Made by a program: the position numbers and the translations under genes. The notes below the pieces were generated by a model. That model searched no databases. It was not told the origin of the DNA and saw nothing but the letters and a program-made list of their open reading frames with translations. From CAZKWG01 sp964615375 (GTDB lineage Bacteria; Myxococcota_A; UBA796; CAZKWG01), in assembly GCA_964615375.1 (NCBI GenBank), contig CAZTOW010000033.1, forward strand, positions 44,081 through 108,080: a DNA stretch of 64,000 bases. Direction: 5' to 3'. Below, in pieces: positions 33,428-40,542 of this stretch (position 1 is its first letter; every line of letters starts with the position of its first letter).

Positions 33428-35938
33428 ATGGATGTACAGCCCACCCGCGCCGCGAGCGACGACCTGACGGCCTTGTTGCGTCGCGCGGACCGATGTACGG
33501 AGCGCGCGTTGCTGGAGCGCGCGGACCGATGCGACGCGGCCGGGCTGCTGCGGCTCGCGGAGCTTCGGACCCTGGAGCACCTGATCTCGGGCGCGAACAC
33601 ACTCGACGGGGACGACGACGAGGATCTCCCGCCGCCCCTGAAGCCCGACCGCTCGCGCCTCTTTCGACGGATCACCCCGGCGCGGATCCCCCGCCTGTCA
33701 CGGGGCCTGCGCTCGCCGCCGCGACGAGATCCCGGGTCGCGCGGCGCCTCGAAATCCGAGCCGGCGGGAACGGCCTGCGAGAGCCCCGCCTCCTGCTGTG
33801 CTGCATGCGCGCCGCCGACCCCGGTTCAGCCTGTGTTGGAGCTGGCTGGGTCTACGGTGGGGAACGTTGGCAGGAGCGCGCCGAGCCCCTCCGCGCGCTT
33901 CGCCGTGAACAACCCGCAGCTCTTCCGACAGGAGTCCGATGGGGACACGAAATACGGCAGCTACGACGCCATCCTGGACGACCTGGCTGCGCTGGGCGCG
34001 GGCGTGACCCGACAGACCGGGAAGCTGAACCTGTTCGCCGACACGCTGCTGCCGAACGGCTTCCCCGTGCTCCTGAACGACATCGGACTCATCAGCAAGG
34101 TCGACGTCGAGACAAAGGTCCTGTACGACGTGCGGCGCTCCGCGGCCCTCAAATCGGGCGGATACCTGGAGCAGGTGGTGACCCGGCTGGCCGCCTCAAC
34201 GACGCGGCAGAACCTGAAACTGCTCCTGACCTTCCTGACGCTGGGTGGAGGACGGGAGACGATCGACGCGAGCTGGGACATCTACGACAACGCGCTGGGC
34301 TTCGACTGGGCACACACTGGCGACGCGCACGCGGGGCTGGGGGTCATCGATGAATTCCACTCGTTTCAGCGCTTTGATCGCGGCGACGACTCCTCGGACT
34401 GGGACGACACGACCCTGGACCCGGCGAACGGGTACAAGCGGGTCTTCTATCGAATCCTGGCGCGGTGCGTGGCGCGCCGCCTGAGTGAGCTACGGGAGAT
34501 GCTCTCGGAGCTCAAGGACATCGCCCTGGAGGACTATCTCCTGGGGGTGGAGATCGGCAACGAACTGGAGAACCGGCACACCAAGGAGAACGAGGACGGC
34601 GAGCTGTGGGGAGACGCCGAGGCCTGGGGCGATGTCTGGTTCGACTGCGCGACCGCCATGCGCGACGAGGCGGACTGGCTGCCCCTGTGGTTGCCAGGGC
34701 TCGCGTCCGCGGAGCGGGACGACGACGAGCCGGTTCACCGATACAACGCCTGGGAGGGGAAGCGACAATTCCTGGACGAGCTGCTGGAGCGCATCGAGGA
34801 GCGGCTCGCAGCCTCCTCCTACGCGCACCTGTACACCTTGAGCGATCTCGTCACGGGGTTGGACGTCCACTACTACCACCGCGGGTCGGGGAGCGGGCGC
34901 CGGCTGGGCTATCTGGTCGCTGAGCAGGTCGAGGTGCGGGGGATTCTGGACTTCCGGGGGCTCACGTCCTCGGCGCTGACGATGTTCGAGACGGGCGTCA
35001 ACGTGAGCTGCGAGGACCCCAGCGCCGACAGGACCCGATACACCCGATACGACACGCGGTGTGAGTGCGTCGACGCCTCCGTGGAGTTCGCGTATGACGC
35101 CTTCCAAGATCCCATCTATTCCCCCACCGACGACGACGCGGGGCACGGCGGGAACGCGCCCTCGGATCGCCCGACCCGGGCGACCTGCGACGGCGTGGAG
35201 CACGTCGAGCGCCACGGTGGGGATCCAGGATCGGGCGCCCTGAGCTTTCAGGGGCAATCGGTGTGGATGCGCTTCGCTGCGGCGCTCGCGGCGGGCGCGG
35301 ACATCGTCGGCTGGCACACCCACATCGCGGACAACGGTGACAAGGCGGCTCCCGCCAGCTTCGCGGCCATGGGCCTGCGGCGCGATCAGCACGAGGACGC
35401 GGAGGACGCCAGCACCGCCCACCAGCGTGCGGCGTGGTACGCCTTTCAGCAGATGACGCAGTACCTTGGCTCCGTGGAGGCGGTGAGCCTGCTGTATCCA
35501 GGGATGGCGGCGATAGGCGAGACTCACGAGGACTTTGTCGACCTCGAAGCCGGCTCGTGGTCAGCCGTGGATGACGTCTGGGTCCTGGAGTTTCAGTGCA
35601 GCAGCGGCCTGCTCCCCTGGGCCTATCTGCTGTTCATCGACCCCTTTGGCGACCTGGAGTGCGCGCAGGTCGCCCTGGAGGTGGCCTCGACCTCAGGGCG
35701 TCTTTCCGTCACGGTCCACCGTCAGTCCACGTCCCCGGAGGCCGTCACGCTGGCGACGGCGTCCACTGGGACCTTCCCCAACGACACCTGGACCGCGGCC
35801 ACGGTATCGGCGGAGGTGATCCCAGCGTCGGAGAGATCCACCTGGAGCACGAGCGTCGAGGTGGCCCGCGGTATCTGGCCGGTCCTGGTCCGGTCCAGCG
35901 TCCGGCTCCGCGCTGGAGAGCCCGAGGTAGCGTCGTGA
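33428..35938 (+). CDS. Clan-A glycoside hydrolase-like protein with C-terminal beta domain
   Basis: 836 aa. The N-terminal 110 residues are Arg/Leu-rich and charged with no signal peptide, followed by a Cys cluster (CESPASCCAACAPP). A TIM-barrel-like domain spans roughly residues 155-660: LLGVEIGNELENRH supplies a candidate acid/base Glu379 of the typical Asn-Glu pair, and TMFETGVNVS supplies a candidate nucleophile Glu521 on a later strand, a spacing usual in clan A (GH5/GH39/GH79-like). Residues 680-836 form a beta domain (VWVLEFQCSSGLLPWAYLLF ... VLVRSSVRLRAG). Family and substrate are unknown. The part from residue 617 on is repeated twice downstream as separate truncated genes. The next gene starts in its stop codon (GTGA). 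Confidence 0.65.
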   Translation: MDVQPTRAASDDLTALLRRADRCTERALLERADRCDAAGLLRLAELRTLEHLISGANTLDGDDDEDLPPPLKPDRSRLFRRITPARIPRLSRGLRSPPRRDPGSRGASKSEPAGTACESPASCCAACAPPTPVQPVLELAGSTVGNVGRSAPSPSARFAVNNPQLFRQESDGDTKYGSYDAILDDLAALGAGVTRQTGKLNLFADTLLPNGFPVLLNDIGLISKVDVETKVLYDVRRSAALKSGGYLEQVVTRLAASTTRQNLKLLLTFLTLGGGRETIDASWDIYDNALGFDWAHTGDAHAGLGVIDEFHSFQRFDRGDDSSDWDDTTLDPANGYKRVFYRILARCVARRLSELREMLSELKDIALEDYLLGVEIGNELENRHTKENEDGELWGDAEAWGDVWFDCATAMRDEADWLPLWLPGLASAERDDDEPVHRYNAWEGKRQFLDELLERIEERLAASSYAHLYTLSDLVTGLDVHYYHRGSGSGRRLGYLVAEQVEVRGILDFRGLTSSALTMFETGVNVSCEDPSADRTRYTRYDTRCECVDASVEFAYDAFQDPIYSPTDDDAGHGGNAPSDRPTRATCDGVEHVERHGGDPGSGALSFQGQSVWMRFAAALAAGADIVGWHTHIADNGDKAAPASFAAMGLRRDQHEDAEDASTAHQRAAWYAFQQMTQYLGSVEAVSLLYPGMAAIGETHEDFVDLEAGSWSAVDDVWVLEFQCSSGLLPWAYLLFIDPFGDLECAQVALEVASTSGRLSVTVHRQSTSPEAVTLATASTGTFPNDTWTAATVSAEVIPASERSTWSTSVEVARGIWPVLVRSSVRLRAGEPEVAS

Positions 35939-36734
35939 AGGGGACCCTAGCGCTCGTTGTGGCTTTCGCGACGCTCATGTTTGTGGCAGGCAGCTCTTCC
36001 TGCCAATCAGGAGATCAGGGCGACTCACCTGGCGACCTCCCCTCCACCTCTGGAGCAGATGACACAGGAGCACCCTGCCCAGACACGGCCTGGTTGGAAG
36101 GTCTTCCTGTAGCAGACTGTCCCGGGCCAGAGGAAGGGGCGATCGTCGAGGCGACGGAGATGTACAGTGCCGCTGTGTATTACTACACTGGATCCATCGA
36201 TCCAACTGGATTCTATCTCCAGTTGGATGGGTTTGCTTATAGCGATGATGGCATCGGAGCGAGTAGCTGTGGATATGGTGCAACGGATGCGGTCGTCAAC
36301 GGTGGTGTCGTCGGCGAGTATGGCTATGACCTGTACTTCTCAATCCCCCTCGCGGAGCACCCCATCGACTACCAGGGCGTCTATCCCCATGACGAAGACG
36401 CCGAATTCTGGAGTGACGAGCCCGCGTTGGCTCTCCTCATCGGATGGTACGACGCAACGCTCGGCTACATGCACGTCAGCACATTCATGGCCTCCGACGC
36501 TGGCATCTGCCTGTCTCGGGTCCGCCCAGGCCGCGTAACTGGTGTGTTCTGGTGGACGCCCGAGGAGCGTTACGCAGACGACTACGATCCCCTCTATTTC
36601 ACATTCGATCTCCGCGATCCAACGGACGAAGAGCGAGACTGTCTACACCAGAGGTACGACTCCGGTCTGACCGAAGAGGAGATCTGGCCAGAGCTCGACT
36701 GTCCCGACGAGACCTCCACGCCCTGAAAGGAAGC
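35279..36734. repeat. Diverged founder copy (unit 0) of the tandem array
   Basis: The 3' part of the hydrolase gene (from the bases coding AALAAGADIVGW) and the following lipoprotein gene correspond to the same segments of the two full units that follow, at an offset of 1,873 bp. The hydrolase part is very close in sequence; the lipoprotein part is clearly diverged in its 5' half. The 114-aa gene is not present before this copy, because here the hydrolase gene is full length. Confidence 0.85.
35935..36726 (+). CDS. Array lipoprotein, copy 0
   Basis: 263 aa from a GTG start overlapping the hydrolase stop (GTGA). The leader KGTLALVVAFATLMFVAGSSSC is followed by an Asp/Ser/Gly linker. The mature domain starts CPDTAWLEGLPVADCPGPEEG and includes IDPTGFYLQLDGF, GEYGYDLYFSIPLAEHPIDY, TFMASDAGICLSRVRPGR and FWWTPEERYADDYDPLY, all shared with copies 1 and 2. 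Several cysteine pairs could form disulfides. No known family. It is the most divergent of the three copies, chiefly in the N-terminal 60 residues and around residues 70-130. Local G+C is lower than in neighbours. Confidence 0.75.
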   Translation: MKGTLALVVAFATLMFVAGSSSCQSGDQGDSPGDLPSTSGADDTGAPCPDTAWLEGLPVADCPGPEEGAIVEATEMYSAAVYYYTGSIDPTGFYLQLDGFAYSDDGIGASSCGYGATDAVVNGGVVGEYGYDLYFSIPLAEHPIDYQGVYPHDEDAEFWSDEPALALLIGWYDATLGYMHVSTFMASDAGICLSRVRPGRVTGVFWWTPEERYADDYDPLYFTFDLRDPTDEERDCLHQRYDSGLTEEEIWPELDCPDETSTP

Positions 36735-36738
36735 TGCC

Positions 36739-37083
36739 ATGCCCACGCTTTGTCGTGTCCTGTTGGACCGCCAGTCCCTCTCCGCCGGGGACGCCATGAG
36801 CTTGAAGGACGCCCTCGACCTCGGCCACTACGCCACCCTGGACGTCGTCGTGACCGTCCACGAGGCCAGCGAGGGCGACAGCGGCGCCGTGGAGCTCCGC
36901 CACGCCCCACGCAACCAGGAGGACAGCTACCTGGACTTCCCCACCCCGATCTCGGTGTCCCTGGCCGCCACGGGCAAGACCTGGATCCGCGCCGACGCCT
37001 TCACCTGCTTCGTCGCCTGGTCCGTCAGCGGCGACCTGAGCCGCTCCGCCACCGTCAGCCTGGAGCTGGTCGCTCGAACGTGA
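36739..37083 (+). CDS. Array 114-aa beta-rich protein, copy 1
   Basis: 114 aa, no signal peptide. It starts MPTLCRVLLDRQSLSAGDAM and continues as a compact beta domain (ATLDVVVTVHEASEGDSGAVEL, WIRADAFTCFVAWSVSGDLS, ATVSLELVART). No family recognised. AAAGGAAG lies nine bases before the ATG. The protein is identical to copy 2 at 38609. A truncated third copy begins at 40479. It follows the array lipoprotein by 12 bp, so the cassette order is lipoprotein, 114-aa protein, hydrolase fragment. Confidence 0.7.
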   Translation: MPTLCRVLLDRQSLSAGDAMSLKDALDLGHYATLDVVVTVHEASEGDSGAVELRHAPRNQEDSYLDFPTPISVSLAATGKTWIRADAFTCFVAWSVSGDLSRSATVSLELVART

Positions 37084-37106
37084 AGGCTTGCCGTCACGGT
37101 CCTGCA

Positions 37107-37811
37107 ATGAGGCGGAGGTGCCTTCGTCGGGCCCCCAGGTCCGGGCTTGCCGCGGCGCTCGCGGCGGGCGCGGACATCGTCGGCTGGCACACCCACATCG
37201 CGGACAACGGCGACAAAGCGGCCCCCGCCAGCTTCGCGGCCATGGGACTGCGGCGCGATCAGCACGAGGACGCGGAGGACGCCAGCAACGCCCACCAGCG
37301 TGCGGCCTGGTACGCCTTTCAGCAGATGACGCAGTACCTGGGCTCGGTGGAGGCGGCGAGCCTGCTGTATCCGGACGTAGACTCGATTGGCGTCAGTCAC
37401 GAAGACTTCGTACGCAATGAGTCCACCGTATGGACGAGCGTGGATGACGTCTGGGTCCTGGAGTTTCAGTGCAGCAGCGGCCTGCTCCCCTGGGCTTATC
37501 TGCTGTTCATCGACCCCTTTGGCGACCTGGAGTGCGCATCGGTCGCCCTGGAGGTGGCGTCAACCTCAGGGCGGCTGTCCGTCACGGTCCACCGTCAATC
37601 CACCTCTCCAGAAGCCGTCACGCTGGCCACCGAGTCCGCCGGGACCTTCCCCAACGACACCTGGACCTCAGCCACGGTATCAGCAGAGGTGATCCCGGCC
37701 TCGGAGAGATCCACCTGGAGCACGAGCGTTACGGTGGCCCGCGGCATCTGGCCGGTCCTGGTCCGGTCCAGCGTCCGGCTTCGTGCAGGAGAGCCCGAGG
37801 TGGCGTCTTGA
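37107..37811 (+). CDS. Truncated hydrolase C-terminal fragment, copy 1
   Basis: 234 aa from an ATG at 37107. The first 18 residues (MRRRCLRRAPRSGLAAA) are new junction sequence; from ALAAGADIVGWHTHIADNGD on it matches residues 617-836 of the full hydrolase-like protein, with few changes. The catalytic Glu residues are absent, so it cannot be an active hydrolase; the last TIM-barrel part and the complete C-terminal beta domain are kept. The frame is open for the full length and the next gene overlaps its stop, so it may still be translated. It could equally be a pseudogene carried along by the duplication. Confidence 0.6.
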   Translation: MRRRCLRRAPRSGLAAALAAGADIVGWHTHIADNGDKAAPASFAAMGLRRDQHEDAEDASNAHQRAAWYAFQQMTQYLGSVEAASLLYPDVDSIGVSHEDFVRNESTVWTSVDDVWVLEFQCSSGLLPWAYLLFIDPFGDLECASVALEVASTSGRLSVTVHRQSTSPEAVTLATESAGTFPNDTWTSATVSAEVIPASERSTWSTSVTVARGIWPVLVRSSVRLRAGEPEVAS

Positions 37812-38596
37812 TGGAGGCCCGACCGCTCACTGCGGCTGGCGCCACGCTCGCGCTCGTAACAGCCTGCTCTTCGTGCAGGCCAGAAGGTCGGAGCGAGTCG
37901 TCATACGCGCCCTCCTCCGACTCAAGCACAGACAATGCTGAGGAGCCTTGCCCGGACACGGCCTGGCTCGAGGAACTCCCCATAGTGGAGTGCCCCGGAC
38001 CCATCGAAGGGGCAACCCTGATCGAGACGAACAGCTTCAATGTGTCTATTTTCTATTATTCCGGGGTTATTGACCCTACCGGCTTCTACCTTCAGCTGGA
38101 CGGATTCTCGGTGATTCGGCCCACAGAAGATCTGAACACCTGTGGAGACTACACGACGGAGATCGTCGAAGGCGCTCTGATCGGAGAATATGGCTATGAC
38201 TTGTACTTCTCCATCCCCCTCGCGGAGCACCCCATCGACTACCAGGGGGTCTACCCGTATGACGAGGATGCGGAATCCTGGGGTGACGAGCCTGCATTGG
38301 ATCTCCTCATTGGATGGTATGACGCCTCAGCGGGATATCAGCATGTCTGGACCTTCATGGCCTCCGACGCTGGCATCTGCCTCTCCCGAGTCCGCCCAGG
38401 CCGCCTGACCGGTGCGTTCTGGTGGACCCCCGAGGAGCGTTACGCGGACGCCTACGACCCTCTCTACATCACCTTCGACCTCTCCGACGTGTCCTACGAC
38501 GAGAGAATCTGCTTCGGCGCCACCTACGACTCCGGCCTGACCGAAGAGGAGATCTGGCCAGAGCTCGACTGTCCCGACCAGACCCCCACGCCCTGA
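37811..38596 (+). CDS. Array lipoprotein, copy 1
   Basis: 261 aa; ATG overlaps the preceding stop (TGATG). The leader MEARPLTAAGATLALVTACSS has lipobox VTAC, then a Ser/Asp linker. The mature domain has the family pattern PCPDTAWLEELPIVECPGP, IDPTGFYLQLDGFSVI, GEYGYDLYFSIPLAEHP, FMASDAGICLSRVRPGRL and DSGLTEEEIWPELDCPD. It differs from copy 2 at about 14 residues, all between residues 60 and 185. In the segment EYGYDLYFSIPLAEHPIDYQ it is closer to copy 0 than to copy 2. Confidence 0.75.
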   Translation: MEARPLTAAGATLALVTACSSCRPEGRSESSYAPSSDSSTDNAEEPCPDTAWLEELPIVECPGPIEGATLIETNSFNVSIFYYSGVIDPTGFYLQLDGFSVIRPTEDLNTCGDYTTEIVEGALIGEYGYDLYFSIPLAEHPIDYQGVYPYDEDAESWGDEPALDLLIGWYDASAGYQHVWTFMASDAGICLSRVRPGRLTGAFWWTPEERYADAYDPLYITFDLSDVSYDERICFGATYDSGLTEEEIWPELDCPDQTPTP

Positions 38597-38608
38597 AAGG
38601 AACCTGCC

Positions 38609-38953
38609 ATGCCCACGCTTTGTCGTGTCCTGTTGGACCGCCAGTCCCTCTCCGCCGGGGACGCCATGAGCTTGAAGGACGCCCTCGACCTCGGCCACTA
38701 CGCCACCCTGGACGTCGTCGTGACCGTCCACGAGGCCAGCGAGGGCGACAGCGGCGCCGTGGAGCTCCGCCACGCCCCACGCAACCAGGAGGACAGCTAC
38801 CTGGACTTCCCCACCCCGATCTCGGTGTCCCTGGCCGCCACGGGCAAGACCTGGATCCGCGCCGACGCCTTCACCTGCTTCGTCGCCTGGTCCGTCAGCG
38901 GCGACCTGAGCCGCTCCGCCACCGTCAGCCTGGAGCTGGTCGCTCGAACGTGA
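38609..38953 (+). CDS. Array 114-aa beta-rich protein, copy 2
   Basis: Protein identical to copy 1 at 36739, with the same ribosome-binding site region except one base (GGAACC against GGAAGC). Complete conservation of this small gene while the lipoprotein changes suggests very recent duplication or homogenisation. No function known. Confidence 0.7.
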   Translation: MPTLCRVLLDRQSLSAGDAMSLKDALDLGHYATLDVVVTVHEASEGDSGAVELRHAPRNQEDSYLDFPTPISVSLAATGKTWIRADAFTCFVAWSVSGDLSRSATVSLELVART

Positions 38954-38976
38954 AGGCTTGCCGTCACGGTCCTGCA

Positions 38977-39681
38977 ATGAGGCGGAGGTGCCTTCGTCGG
39001 GCCCCCAGGTCCGGGCTTGCCGCGGCGCTCGCGGCGGGCGCGGACATCGTCGGCTGGCACACCCACATCGCGGACAACGGCGACAAAGCGGCCCCCGCCA
39101 GCTTCGCGGCCATGGGACTGCGGCGCGATCAGCACGAGGACGCGGAGGACGCCAGCAACGCCCACCAGCGTGCGGCCTGGTACGCCTTTCAGCAGATGAC
39201 GCAGTACCTGGGCTCGGTGGAGGCGGCGAGCCTGCTGTATCCGGACGTAGACTCGATTGGCGTCAGTCACGAAGACTTCGTACGCAATGAGTCCACCGTA
39301 TGGACGAGCGTGGATGACGTCTGGGTCCTGGAGTTTCAGTGCAGCAGCGGCCTGCTCCCCTGGGCTTATCTGCTGTTCATCGACCCCTTTGGCGACCTGG
39401 AGTGCGCATCGGTCGCCCTGGAGGTGGCGTCAACCTCAGGGCGGCTGTCCGTCACGGTCCACCGTCAATCCACCTCTCCAGAAGCCGTCACGCTGGCCAC
39501 CGAGTCCGCCGGGACCTTCCCCAACGACACCTGGACCTCAGCCACGGTATCAGCAGAGGTGATCCCGGCCTCGGAGAGATCCACCTGGAGCACGAGCGTT
39601 ACGGTGGCCCGCGGCATCTGGCCGGTCCTGGTCCGGTCCAGCGTCCGGCTTCGTGCAGGAGAGCCCGAGGTGGCGTCTTGA
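38977..39681 (+). CDS. Truncated hydrolase C-terminal fragment, copy 2
   Basis: Identical to the fragment at 37107, including the junction residues MRRRCLRRAPRSGL, which shows that the truncation happened once and was then duplicated. It lacks both candidate catalytic Glu residues. The array lipoprotein copy 2 starts in its stop codon (TGATG), giving a possible reason to keep the frame open: translational coupling. Confidence 0.6.
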   Translation: MRRRCLRRAPRSGLAAALAAGADIVGWHTHIADNGDKAAPASFAAMGLRRDQHEDAEDASNAHQRAAWYAFQQMTQYLGSVEAASLLYPDVDSIGVSHEDFVRNESTVWTSVDDVWVLEFQCSSGLLPWAYLLFIDPFGDLECASVALEVASTSGRLSVTVHRQSTSPEAVTLATESAGTFPNDTWTSATVSAEVIPASERSTWSTSVTVARGIWPVLVRSSVRLRAGEPEVAS

Positions 39682-40466
39682 TGGAGGCCCGACCGCTCAC
39701 TGCGGCTGGCGCCACGCTCGCGCTCGTAACAGCCTGCTCTTCGTGCAGGCCAGAAGGTCGGAGCGAGTCGTCATACGCGCCCTCCTCCGACTCAAGCACA
39801 GACAATGCTGAGGAGCCTTGCCCGGACACGGCCTGGCTCGAGGAACTCCCCATAGTGGACTGCCCCGGACCCATTGAAGGGGCAACCCTGATTGAGACAA
39901 ACAGCTTCAATGCGTCTATTTTCTATTATTCCGGGGTTATTGACCCTACCGGCTTCTACCTTCAGTTGGACGGATTCTCCGTGGTGCGGCCCACGCAAGA
40001 TCTGAATACCTGTGGTGACTACACGACGGAGATCGTCGACGGAGAACTGGTCGGCGAGTATGTTTATGATCTCTACTTCTCCATCCCCCTCGCGGATGAA
40101 CCAATTGACTATCAGGGCGTCTATCCGTATGATGAGGATGCAGAGTCCTGGAGTGACGAACCCGCGCTTCAGCTCGTAATTGGATGGTATGACGCATCCG
40201 CAGGGTATCAGTATGTCCGGACCTTCATGGCCTCCGACGCTGGCATCTGCCTCTCCCGAGTCCGCCCAGGCCGCCTGACCGGTGCGTTCTGGTGGACCCC
40301 CGAGGAGCGTTACGCGGACGCCTACGACCCTCTCTACATCACCTTCGACCTCTCCGACGTGTCCTACGACGAGAGAATCTGCTTCGGCGCCACCTACGAC
40401 TCCGGCCTGACCGAAGAGGAGATCTGGCCAGAGCTCGACTGTCCCGACCAGACCCCCACGCCCTGA
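39681..40466 (+). CDS. Array lipoprotein, copy 2
   Basis: 261 aa. Leader, linker and C-terminal 75 residues are identical to copy 1. Between them residues differ in clusters (for example SVVRPTQDL for SVIRPTEDL, VDGELVGEYVYD for VEGALIGEYGYD, LADEPIDY for LAEHPIDY, LQLVIGWYD for LDLLIGWYD, YQYVRTF for YQHVWTF) with silent base changes among them. Silent changes in the block argue for import of a diverged segment by gene conversion rather than selection on point mutations alone. Confidence 0.75.
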   Translation: MEARPLTAAGATLALVTACSSCRPEGRSESSYAPSSDSSTDNAEEPCPDTAWLEELPIVDCPGPIEGATLIETNSFNASIFYYSGVIDPTGFYLQLDGFSVVRPTQDLNTCGDYTTEIVDGELVGEYVYDLYFSIPLADEPIDYQGVYPYDEDAESWSDEPALQLVIGWYDASAGYQYVRTFMASDAGICLSRVRPGRLTGAFWWTPEERYADAYDPLYITFDLSDVSYDERICFGATYDSGLTEEEIWPELDCPDQTPTP

Positions 40467-40478
40467 AAGGAACCTGCC

Positions 40479-40532
40479 ATGCCCACGCTTTGTCGTGTCC
40501 TGTTGGACCGCCAGTCCCTCTCCGCCGGGGAC
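40479..40532 (+). pseudogene. Truncated third copy of the 114-aa gene, end of the array
   Basis: The first 18 codons (MPTLCRVLLDRQSLSAGD) match copies 1 and 2 base for base, with the same upstream sequence. At 40532/40533 the match ends abruptly and continues into unrelated sequence 10 bp from the stop of the plsB-like gene. The frame runs on to a stop after 59 codons but the extension is antisense to plsB. Confidence 0.85.
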
Positions 40533-40542
40533 ACCTGCAGCG

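Larger units (their letters stand above)
36735..38604. repeat. Tandem repeat unit 1, about 1,870 bp
   Basis: Contains the 114-aa gene, the truncated hydrolase gene and array lipoprotein 1. By eye it is identical to unit 2 (offset exactly 1,870 bp) from its start to about 37,990, differs at many scattered positions to about 38,355, and is identical again to its end. Such a pattern means a recent duplication followed by change confined to one block. Confidence 0.92.
38605..40474. repeat. Tandem repeat unit 2, about 1,870 bp
   Basis: Second full unit, in direct tandem with unit 1. Outside the variable block (about 39,860-40,225) I saw no differences from unit 1 in the coding parts compared. The unit length is not a multiple of three for the array as a whole, but each gene is complete inside it. 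Confidence 0.92.

Noticed and set aside
33027..40532. Prophage or integrative element
   Set aside because: No integrase, transposase, capsid, tail or terminase genes, no tRNA or attachment-like repeats at the borders; the repeats are internal tandem units.
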